Below the pieces are notes generated by a model, which saw only the letters and a list, made by a program, of their open reading frames with translations, was not told the DNA's origin and ran no database searches. Positions 43,504 through 50,914 of a stretch of DNA of 64,000 nucleotides are shown here, piece by piece. Source of the DNA: Planctomycetota bacterium (GTDB lineage: Bacteria; Planctomycetota; UBA1135; GCA-002686595); contig DUDB01000012.1 in NCBI GenBank assembly GCA_012959525.1, positions 62,001 to 126,000 on the forward strand, read 5' to 3'. Position 1 is the first letter of the stretch. Every line of letters begins with the position of its first letter. The translations under genes and the position numbers were made by a program.

Positions 43504-44405
43504 GAGCCTCTACCCACACGGAGATCTACCGGCCCTTCACCGGCACTCTGCGCGAGCATCCGCGCCGCTGGGTAACCATCGGCGTCTCGTCCGCCAAGCA
43601 GGGATTCAAGCGCAAGCTCCCAGCCCTGCTCCTCTTCACCCCGGTGGCCATCGGCTGCGTCATCGCGTGCTTCAGGGTCTACTTCCGCTTCCAGCTACTC
43701 TCGGGAGATCTCGTCAACATCAACTCACCCGGAGCCGCAGGGATCACACTCATGGTGACCGAGACCCTTGGAGACGTCGTCAGCAACATCTTCACCTACA
43801 CCCAGGGGATGGCCTTCTTCTCATTGATGATCGTGGCCTGGTACGGAGCGGGCCTGATTGCGGAGGACCGCCGACTGGGGGCCAACCTGCTCTACTTCTC
43901 GCGCCCGATCTCCCGCTTGGACTACCTGCTCGGAAAAGGGGCGGGGGCGGCCTTCTTTGGGTTCCTGGCCCTGACTCTGCCCTGCCTGCTTGTCTGCAGC
44001 GTAGCCACGTTCACCTCTCCGGAGTGGAGCTTCATCGTGGAGGAGTGGGCCTCCATACTGAAGGTCATCCTGTTCAGTAGCATCTGGGTTGGCACGGTCA
44101 CGGTCCTGGTTCTGACCATTTCCAGTCTGGTCGGCCGCAAGTCCCATGCCCTCATCGGGATTATCGGAGCCATCGTATTGAGCAGTGGGGTCAGCACGGT
44201 TCTCGCACACCTGTTCAATGAGAACTCGTTCTCCCTGCTCAACCTGTTCCAGAATTTCGAACGACTGGGCGAGTGGATGTTCGACCGCTGGAACCCTGAC
44301 CGTAAGGTCACCATCACTCAGACCGCCGCGGCCCTCGGCGGCCTCTGGACTCTGTGCCTGTTCATCCTCGCAGTTCGAGTGCGCAAGATGGAGGTGGTGG
44401 CGTGA
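43500..44405 (+). CDS. ABC-2 type exporter permease 1
   Basis: 301 residues from GTG 43500, overlapping the previous stop as GTGA. Six membrane segments (near residues 43-62, 103-121, 146-170, 186-210, 220-240 and 277-295). The cytosolic GLIAEDRRLGANLLYFSRPISR segment matches the ABC-2 coupling-helix region. Forms a transporter with one or both flanking ATPases. Confidence 0.85.
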   Translation: MRASTHTEIYRPFTGTLREHPRRWVTIGVSSAKQGFKRKLPALLLFTPVAIGCVIACFRVYFRFQLLSGDLVNINSPGAAGITLMVTETLGDVVSNIFTYTQGMAFFSLMIVAWYGAGLIAEDRRLGANLLYFSRPISRLDYLLGKGAGAAFFGFLALTLPCLLVCSVATFTSPEWSFIVEEWASILKVILFSSIWVGTVTVLVLTISSLVGRKSHALIGIIGAIVLSSGVSTVLAHLFNENSFSLLNLFQNFERLGEWMFDRWNPDRKVTITQTAAALGGLWTLCLFILAVRVRKMEVVA

Positions 44406-45325
44406 AGCCCATCATCAAGGCGACAGGTCTGGGCCGCTGGTATGGAGAGGTCATCGGCCTCAACGATCTCAATGTGGAGATCCTCCCTGGCATCACTGGT
44501 CTGGTGGGTCCCAATGGAGCTGGAAAATCCACGTTCATGAAGTTGCTGGTGGGCGAAATGCGGCCCTCAAGCGGTTCGCTGGAAGTGCTCGGGCACACAC
44601 CCTTCGCCAACCAGGAGCTCTACCGCCAACTGGGGTTCTGCCCCCAGCAGGACGCGCTCTACGATCACATGACCGGGCTCCAGTTCGTAACTCACTGCAT
44701 GCGTCTGGCCAACCTCAACCACACCGATGCGAAGGCCATGGCCACTCGCGCCCTCCAGAGGGTGCACCTTGAGAACGCGATGAACAGGCCGGTGAGTGGG
44801 TACTCCAAGGGCATGCGGCAAAGAACCAAGTTAGCCCAGGCCTTTGCGCACACTCCCAAGCTGATCATCGCCGACGAACCCCTGACGGGACTCGACCCGG
44901 TGGCCCGCCATCAGGTGCTGGACCTCTACCGGGAACTCGGCGACTCGGGCACGAGCCTGATCATCTCCAGCCACGTGCTTCACGAGGTGCAGAGCCTCAC
45001 TCCACGCATCGTGCTGATCCACAGGGGGCGCCTGCTCGCCCAGGGTCCCGTGGAAGATGTGCGGCAGCTTCTATCCCGTCACCCCCGCAAGGTCCACCTC
45101 AGGGCACGTGAGCCTCGCGCCCTCGCCCGAGCCCTTCTTGAGCTACCCCACGTCCACAGCGCCACCCTTGAGGAAGCTACCGGGGATCTGCACATCGAGA
45201 CACGTGACATTCGCGCCTTTCACTCGGACCTGCCCGCCCTCGCTAGTCGTACCCGCTCTGGCATCGAGAGCCTTGAGAGTTCCGACGCCAGCCTGGACGC
45301 CGTTTTTGACTACCTGGTGGGCTGA
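44402..45325 (+). CDS. ABC-2 exporter ATP-binding protein 2
   Basis: 307 residues from GTG 44402, again a GTGA overlap. Walker A GPNGAGKST, signature YSKGMRQRTKLAQA, Walker B LIIADEPLTGLDP, switch His in SSHVLHE. Paralogous to the ATPase at 42502. The Ala in the Walker B hydrophobic stretch is a mild deviation. Both ATPases keep all catalytic residues, so they could form a heterodimer or serve separate permeases. Confidence 0.9.
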   Translation: MKPIIKATGLGRWYGEVIGLNDLNVEILPGITGLVGPNGAGKSTFMKLLVGEMRPSSGSLEVLGHTPFANQELYRQLGFCPQQDALYDHMTGLQFVTHCMRLANLNHTDAKAMATRALQRVHLENAMNRPVSGYSKGMRQRTKLAQAFAHTPKLIIADEPLTGLDPVARHQVLDLYRELGDSGTSLIISSHVLHEVQSLTPRIVLIHRGRLLAQGPVEDVRQLLSRHPRKVHLRAREPRALARALLELPHVHSATLEEATGDLHIETRDIRAFHSDLPALASRTRSGIESLESSDASLDAVFDYLVG

Positions 45326-45330
45326 CCTTG

Positions 45331-46167
45331 ATGCACTTCCTGAAGACCGCCTGGCTCATGTCCCGCCTCCAGATGCGCTCCCTGGTGCTCTCACGCCGAT
45401 TACTTATCTGCGTGCTCCTGGCCTCCGCACCCATAGCAATTGCCTGGTTTGCAGGTGGTCACCAGCACGCGACGGACATCGTGCCCTTCATCGGAATGTT
45501 CCTGGTCTTACAGGTGGTCGCCCCCTTGATCTCCCTGACCGTGGGCTCGTCCGTCGTCACAGAGGAGTTGGAGAATCGCACGATCACCTACATCTTCACC
45601 CGGCCCACGGACCGAGCTGCGTTCTTCCTGGGCCGCCTTGCCTCAAGTACGGTGGTCAGCACCATTCTTGTGACCATTTCGAGCGCAGGGGTGATCTGGG
45701 CAGCCACCTACCCGCAAGCGGGGCAAGCCAACTTCAAACGCGAGCGTATCCGCAGAGGCGCCCACGAGATGGTCGAGATTGTCCGGGACCTCCCCGAAGG
45801 CCTGGCGACCGGTCTGATCGCTGCCTCCGTCGTGGCGGCCATCATGTACACCCTCATCAGTGCCGGACTGGGAGTCTTCTTTCGACGCGCCATGATTCTG
45901 TCGTTGGTCTACACCTTTGCGATCGAGGGATTCCTGGCCAACATTCCAGGTTCAACCCAAAAACTCTCCGTCCAGTTCTACCTGCGCAGCTTCCTGACCG
46001 ACGTGCACGAGATGAGCGCGTCGATTTTGTCCGAGATCCCCATGCTGACAGGAACCACCCTCTACACCGCGCCCGAGGCGCTTACGCGCCTTGCCGCGGC
46101 CTACTCGGTGTTCCTCCTCATCAGCGCCCTCGGGATTCGCACACGTCAGTACATGATGACCTCCTAA
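45331..46167 (+). CDS. ABC-2 type exporter permease 2
   Basis: 278 residues from ATG 45331, five nt after the previous stop. Six predicted helices; TEELENRTITYIFTRPTDRAAFFLG is the coupling region and parallels the segment in the other permease. Last gene of the exporter operon. The repetition of ATPase plus permease suggests two exporters or one heteromeric complex. Confidence 0.85.
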   Translation: MHFLKTAWLMSRLQMRSLVLSRRLLICVLLASAPIAIAWFAGGHQHATDIVPFIGMFLVLQVVAPLISLTVGSSVVTEELENRTITYIFTRPTDRAAFFLGRLASSTVVSTILVTISSAGVIWAATYPQAGQANFKRERIRRGAHEMVEIVRDLPEGLATGLIAASVVAAIMYTLISAGLGVFFRRAMILSLVYTFAIEGFLANIPGSTQKLSVQFYLRSFLTDVHEMSASILSEIPMLTGTTLYTAPEALTRLAAAYSVFLLISALGIRTRQYMMTS

Positions 46168-46324
46168 GGCCACGGCCTTGCCCACGGCAGTGGACAGTCT
46201 CCCCCGGGATAGGGGTTGCACAGGCCCTCTGGGCACCCACGGCGCTAGAAAAGGTACCGACGAGGGTGGCACGGTTCCTGCTCTATGGATGGGGCTACCC
46301 CAGTGCTTACCCAAGGAGAACACC

Positions 46325-46780
46325 ATGTTGACATCCCTACGCCTCCCCGCCCTTGCCTGCGCAGCCCTGCTGTGCATGCCCCCCATGGCCACAGCCGGCC
46401 AATCGGGTCCCAAGTCCTGTAGAGCAGCTACCCTCTGTGGCACGCCCTCCCTGCGGTTGGGCGGCAACATCGGCCTACGCCTGGGCAAGTCCCGCGTGAG
46501 CATCGGCTTCGGCCAGCGCCGCGCCATGAGCTGCTGCAGTACGCAACCAGGCTACTATCGCGCCGTATCCGAGAAGATCTGGGTCCAGGGCGCGCCCATA
46601 CAGACTTGGGTCCCCGCTCGCTACGAGTGGCGGAAGGGCAGATATGGCTCGGTAGTGCAGGTCCTAGTGCAGCAGGGGTACTTCCGCACCGATTACGGCC
46701 CCGGGCACTACGCGACCCGCAACAAGAAGGTCTGGGTACCCACCCGTACCGTCTGCGGGCAAGGCCGGCACAGACACTAG
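46325..46780 (+). CDS. Small secreted protein of unknown function
   Basis: 151 residues from ATG 46325, preceded by a strong AAGGAG Shine-Dalgarno 7 nt upstream, which is rare in this window. Signal peptide ends MATAGQ. The mature protein is basic, has a Gly/Leu/Ser stretch, a CC pair and Tyr/Trp-Val motifs repeated as YRAVSEKIWVQG, QTWVPARYEW and HYATRNKKVWVPT, a pattern I associate with small planctomycete wall-region proteins. Function unknown. Confidence 0.75.
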   Translation: MLTSLRLPALACAALLCMPPMATAGQSGPKSCRAATLCGTPSLRLGGNIGLRLGKSRVSIGFGQRRAMSCCSTQPGYYRAVSEKIWVQGAPIQTWVPARYEWRKGRYGSVVQVLVQQGYFRTDYGPGHYATRNKKVWVPTRTVCGQGRHRH

Positions 46781-46800
46781 CCCCGTATGGTCCCCATCCA

Positions 46801-46828
46801 GCGAGCTCGCCTAAACCGGCGGGCTCGC
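46801..46828. terminator. Bidirectional hairpin terminator
   Basis: An 11-bp stem with one T-G pair (46801-46811 GCGAGCTCGCC and 46818-46828) closes a 6-nt loop between two convergent genes, 20 nt after the first stop and 5 nt beyond the other. There is no long T tract. Confidence 0.55.
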
Positions 46829-46833
46829 CCTAT

Positions 46834-48423
46834 TCAAGGTCCTTCCAGGCGCTCCAAAAGCAAGGTCTGATCGGGGCGGGGGTTGAGGTCCCAGCCACCA
46901 AGATCCTGAGGCTTCAGCCCCTCGCGTAGGACGCCTGGGTTCTTTTCGCGGTAGAACCGCAGAGCACGCAGCCCTCCGGGAAACCAGACACCGTCCAAGA
47001 TGGTCGGGCGATAACGGTTGAAAAACTCAGGAGGAACCGTCTTGTCATGGCCGGGAGAGGTGGCCTGAGGCAGAGGGTCACGCAGAGCAACCTCGCGCGA
47101 TACCAGCCCATTGCGGTCATAGACCCGCAGGCCCGAGTAATAGCCCAGACAACCCACCGCTCCAAAAACCACAGAATCCCCTGGGTCGGCGAGGTACTTC
47201 AAGGCCTTCCCCAAGTCCGCAAACTCGCCGGCTTGCTCCCGCATGCGCATCCACTGTCTCCACTCGCTGCGCTCAATGGCCCCGGGCGTGCTGTGGCGGA
47301 ATCCGAAAGACGTGCGCCAACGCTCCGGCACGACGTCCCCGTCAAAGGCAGCGGGTAGCACCAAACCGCAGCAAACCAGGGCGTAGGCCGCGGCGACCGC
47401 GCGGCGGCCCTGCGCTTCAAAGCCGCTGAGGCCCGCGCACAACAGGAGCGCCACGAAAGGAAGAGCGGGAACCAGGAAGCGCCCATAGGCCATGAAGTCC
47501 CCCCCCGTGAGGACAACGTGCAGAGCCGTCCCAAGAACGACACAGAGTGCGGGACCCAGGTGCCTCTCGCGCCAACCGCGAGCCGCTCCCAGGGAGAGGA
47601 AGGCCAGCAAGACACCGGGGAAAACCAGGAGGAAGTGCATCAGGTAGTTGAGACCCCGTTCCGCTGCCCGCATGGAGATGCCCACCTTGGCGCGCGCCGT
47701 ATTCGGCAGCCAATCCCCGTAGTAGCCATAGCGCCAGGCCACGTGCAGCCCCCAGACTCCGACCAGGGCCACCGTGGTTTTCAGCAGAGTGGTGAAGCGT
47801 TGCCTGTCGCCGCCCGTCCAGGCCGCGGCCAGAGCGGGACCGAGAACCCAAGCCACCCACCAGGCACCATCCGCGCGCAACAGAACGGCAAGGACCCCCA
47901 CGGCAAAGACCTTGCGGCCCCAGCGCAAATGGGGTTCGGACCAAGTCAGGGCAAACAGCCAGAAGACGGCCGCGCAAAAGGCCATGGTCGCCATGCCGCC
48001 AGTGCTCCAGACGGCCAGCGGCGGAAGACAACCGAGGAACAGTGCACCGCCAACCAGGGCCACAGGCCCGGTGGCTACGAACCGCGAGGCATGACGGGAC
48101 CAGCCCACCAGCAAGAGGACGGCGGAAATCATCCCAAGGACCTGGGAGAAACCCTCGGGTGCCAGCCCCATCCGGATCCCGACGCCCATGAGAATGGCCC
48201 ACAGGAACTCGCTATAGCCCTCGACAGGGGGGGTCTCGCCGGGGTGATAGACCAGTCCCAAACCCTCTGCCCAGTTGAGTGCGTAGCGGAAAGTGATGAA
48301 CGCGTCGTCGGAGACGAATGCGAACCTCCACACCAACCATCCCAGCGGCAGCAGGGCGGCGAAGAAGGTCAGGATGCGCAAGTTGCGCGGGGCAGCGCTA
48401 CGGGGCGGGGTCGGCGGGTCCAC
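46834..48423 (-). CDS. GT-C-type polytopic glycosyltransferase
   Basis: 529 residues from GTG 48423, immediately after the TAG of the BNR-repeat gene. About ten to twelve membrane helices between residues ~17 and 350. The first loop SDDAFITFRYALNWAEGLGLVYHPG and EGYSEFLW resemble arabinofuranosyltransferase-like GT-C proteins, with the paired Asp expected to bind a polyprenyl-phosphate sugar. The C-terminal ~160 residues are soluble and periplasmic. Probably glycosylates a surface polymer; donor and acceptor unknown. Confidence 0.8.
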   Translation of the reverse strand: MDPPTPPRSAAPRNLRILTFFAALLPLGWLVWRFAFVSDDAFITFRYALNWAEGLGLVYHPGETPPVEGYSEFLWAILMGVGIRMGLAPEGFSQVLGMISAVLLLVGWSRHASRFVATGPVALVGGALFLGCLPPLAVWSTGGMATMAFCAAVFWLFALTWSEPHLRWGRKVFAVGVLAVLLRADGAWWVAWVLGPALAAAWTGGDRQRFTTLLKTTVALVGVWGLHVAWRYGYYGDWLPNTARAKVGISMRAAERGLNYLMHFLLVFPGVLLAFLSLGAARGWRERHLGPALCVVLGTALHVVLTGGDFMAYGRFLVPALPFVALLLCAGLSGFEAQGRRAVAAAYALVCCGLVLPAAFDGDVVPERWRTSFGFRHSTPGAIERSEWRQWMRMREQAGEFADLGKALKYLADPGDSVVFGAVGCLGYYSGLRVYDRNGLVSREVALRDPLPQATSPGHDKTVPPEFFNRYRPTILDGVWFPGGLRALRFYREKNPGVLREGLKPQDLGGWDLNPRPDQTLLLERLEGP

Positions 48424-49626
48424 CTAGCTCGTCACTCCTGCGACTTCCAGGGAGTAGATCTCGGGCAAATGCCTGGCCAGACAGCGCCAGCTGCGACCCT
48501 CGTTGAGGCTGCCCCAGATTTCGCCCTGACTCGTCCCCACGTAGACGCCCAAGGGATCATGAGCATCATGGGCCAGAGCCTGACGCTTGACGCTCCAGTA
48601 GGCGTGCGAGCGGGGCAGCCCGCGATCCTGACGCGTCCACTTCTGGCCGCCATCCTGTGTGCGGTACAGACCCGGCTGTCCCTTGGGAGCCGTGCGCGAC
48701 CAGGTGCGACTGCCATCGAGTGGGAAGACCCAGGCACCGTCGGGGTCCCGCGGGTGAGACAGGATGGCAAAGCCCACGTCGTCGATGCCCTTGGGGAGAT
48801 TGGCTCCCACCCGCTGCCAGTGGCCCTCCTCGCGATCCATGCGATAGACCCCCGTGCGACCCTGCTGCCAGAGCCGATCCGGATCCGTGCCAGCCATCAC
48901 AAGCAGGTGCGGATCCTGGCCAAACTCCTGCTCCACTCCTTCCAGGTTCTCGTCGCGCTCCTCAAAAGAGCGCACGGTTCCCACGTTGACGGGGTTCCAC
49001 GTACGGCCCGCGTTGTGGCTCTCCATAACCCCTCCAGCAGAGAGGGCGATGTACAGGTGTTCCGCATCGCGCGGGTCCACGCGGATGGAATGCAAGGTCG
49101 GCCCATCCGGGGTGCTGTCTTGATTACCGCCGGTCCAGCGATCAAGCATGGGGTGGTTGTTGAGTCCAGCCACCGGCCGCCAGGTACGTCCCGCATCCCG
49201 CGAGCGGAAAAGACCCTGTGGTGAGGTGCCCGCGTACCAGACGCCGGACTCCTGAGAATGGCCAGGGCTGAGCCAGAAGATGTGATGCACACGGCGCTGC
49301 TGAAGCCCATCGACGGCATCACCAAAGGCCGGTGATTTGCGACTCACCTTAAATGTCCGGCCCCCATCATCGGAGTAGCGCACGTGCGCCCCGTGTTCCG
49401 GATCCAAGGCCGTCATGAGAACACTCTTCGGTGCACGCGGGTCGGCGACCACGTGGTGCACGATGGCGCCCAAGCCCTCCGTACACACCACTCCAAAATC
49501 CTTTCGCTGCGCATCACTGCCCACAACGAAGGCACCCTTCCGCGTTCCCACAAGCAGCCGCACGCAGCCCTTCTTGGGGCGGGGAACGCGCAACTTGTGC
49601 CTAGGTTGGGATAGTGAGGGTGTCAT
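48424..49626 (-). CDS. BNR/sialidase-like beta-propeller protein
   Basis: 400 residues from ATG 49626. The frame is open another 126 codons upstream, but that part is antisense to the aminotransferase gene and is not coding. No signal peptide. Repeats with the Asp-box SxDxGxTW pattern (SDDGGRTF, SRDAGRTW, SHNAGRTW, TQDGGQKW and LNEGRSW) and RLLVGTRKGAFV at the start place it among WD40/BNR-like propellers annotated as exo-alpha-sialidase-like. Catalytic residues of a true sialidase are not evident, so an enzymatic role is doubtful. It is followed directly by the GT-C gene. Confidence 0.85.
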   Translation of the reverse strand: MTPSLSQPRHKLRVPRPKKGCVRLLVGTRKGAFVVGSDAQRKDFGVVCTEGLGAIVHHVVADPRAPKSVLMTALDPEHGAHVRYSDDGGRTFKVSRKSPAFGDAVDGLQQRRVHHIFWLSPGHSQESGVWYAGTSPQGLFRSRDAGRTWRPVAGLNNHPMLDRWTGGNQDSTPDGPTLHSIRVDPRDAEHLYIALSAGGVMESHNAGRTWNPVNVGTVRSFEERDENLEGVEQEFGQDPHLLVMAGTDPDRLWQQGRTGVYRMDREEGHWQRVGANLPKGIDDVGFAILSHPRDPDGAWVFPLDGSRTWSRTAPKGQPGLYRTQDGGQKWTRQDRGLPRSHAYWSVKRQALAHDAHDPLGVYVGTSQGEIWGSLNEGRSWRCLARHLPEIYSLEVAGVTS

Positions 49627-49678
49627 GAGGGGGCGCGGGGAGGACCAACTCTCGGTAACCATCCTACAGCCCCGGGCT

Positions 49679-50836
49679 CTAGGCTCCCAGCTTTTCCAGC
49701 CTTGTGCAGGCCTTATCCAGCTCGGCGTCCTCCTTGGCGAAGCAGAATCGCAGCCAATCTTCGCCCTGTGGCCCAGAATAGAAGGCCGCCCCGGGAACCG
49801 AGGCCACCCCGCAACGATCCAGCAGAGAGAACGCGGCCTCCTTCGAATCGCTGCACTCCAGCGAGGCTGAGCGTGCCAGCATGTAGTAGGCGCCCTCGGG
49901 TTGAATCGGCTCCAGGCCCGCCGTGGAGAGCGCACCGAACAACCGCTCGCGCTTAGAGGTGTAGTCGGCACGCATGCTCTCGAAGAACTCCGGGGGGCTC
50001 GCAAACCCAGCGGTCACGCCGTACTGCAGCGGAGTCGGGGCGCAGATGTAGAACACGTCATGGACTAGGGCGATGGCCTCAGCCATGACCGGAGGCGCCA
50101 CAGCGTATCCCAGCCGCCACCCCGTGATACTGAAAGTCTTGGAGAGCCCCATGATGGTCACTGTGCGCGGAGCCAGATCCGCCACCACCGAAGGCGACAG
50201 ATGTTCACGACCCTCGTAGCGGATGTACTCGTAGATCTCATCGGTAATAACGAGCAGGTCGCGTTCCCGGGCTACCTCTGCCACGCACTCAATCTCCTCC
50301 CGCCGTAGCATGTGGCCACTGGGATTGCCCGGGGTGCAGAGCAGGATCGCACGCGTGTTCGAGCGCAGGTTGGCCCGCAGCAAATCTGCGTCCAACAGGT
50401 ACTCGGGCTCTTTCAAGACAAGAGAGTGCACCTCGACCCCGGCCACCCGAGCGGCGTTCACGTGGTAGCCGTAGTGCGGCTGGGGAATCATAATCCCGTC
50501 CCCCGGATCGAGGAGGGCATGCAAGGTGCAGGCGAAGGCCGCCGCCGAACCGGTCGTAACAACGATCTCCGAGCGCGGATCGGCGCTGATACCATTGTCG
50601 CGCTCGAGCTTGAGGGAGATGGCTTCTCGAAGCCGCAAGATCCCCTCACAGGGTGAGTAGATACTTTTGCGGTCGACAATCGCCTGGATCGCGGCATCCC
50701 GCACCAGCGGAGGCGTGGGCAGGTCGCAGATCCCCTGCCCCAAGTTGATCCCCCCAACCTCCATGCAGCGGCGGGTCATGGCGCGGATATCGGATTGGGC
50801 CAAGCCTTGCAGGCGCTTGGAGATGGGCATGCTCAT
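49679..50836 (-). CDS. Class I/II PLP-dependent aminotransferase
   Basis: 385 residues from ATG 50836 (MSMPISKRL); ATG 50830 is possible. Fold type I motifs are INLGQGICDLPTPP, PGNPSG with N171, ITDEIYEY with D199 and Y202, and the PLP lysine K233 in GLSKTFSITGWRLGY, with a C-terminal carboxylate-binding Arg in LRFCF. Closest in pattern to aspartate or aromatic aminotransferases and methionine-type aminotransferases; the exact substrate cannot be fixed by eye. Divergent from the large unknown gene with a 78-nt intergenic region. Confidence 0.92.
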   Translation of the reverse strand: MSMPISKRLQGLAQSDIRAMTRRCMEVGGINLGQGICDLPTPPLVRDAAIQAIVDRKSIYSPCEGILRLREAISLKLERDNGISADPRSEIVVTTGSAAAFACTLHALLDPGDGIMIPQPHYGYHVNAARVAGVEVHSLVLKEPEYLLDADLLRANLRSNTRAILLCTPGNPSGHMLRREEIECVAEVARERDLLVITDEIYEYIRYEGREHLSPSVVADLAPRTVTIMGLSKTFSITGWRLGYAVAPPVMAEAIALVHDVFYICAPTPLQYGVTAGFASPPEFFESMRADYTSKRERLFGALSTAGLEPIQPEGAYYMLARSASLECSDSKEAAFSLLDRCGVASVPGAAFYSGPQGEDWLRFCFAKEDAELDKACTRLEKLGA

Positions 50837-50902
50837 GGCCCGAGCATGGCTTTGATCTGGTGTGATTTCAAAGACACGCAGACATCCCTGCGGCCCATGC
50901 GC

Positions 50903-50908
50903 TAGAAC
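50903..50908 (+). promoter_or_regulatory. Possible -10-like element before unknown 913-residue gene
   Basis: TAGAAC lies 6 nt before ATG 50915 and no Shine-Dalgarno sequence is present. The last base departs from TANNNT, so support is weak. Confidence 0.22.
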
Positions 50909-50914
50909 GGAACC

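Noticed and set aside
47518..49224. Long plus-strand open frame (568 codons) across the GT-C and BNR genes
   Set aside because: It is antisense to two recognisable genes, has low-complexity Gln/Gly/Pro-rich composition and no domain. High GC content produces such frames.
49627..50004. N-terminal extension of the BNR-repeat protein
   Set aside because: Arg/Pro/Ser-rich, antisense to the aminotransferase; the family starts near RLLVGTRKGAF.
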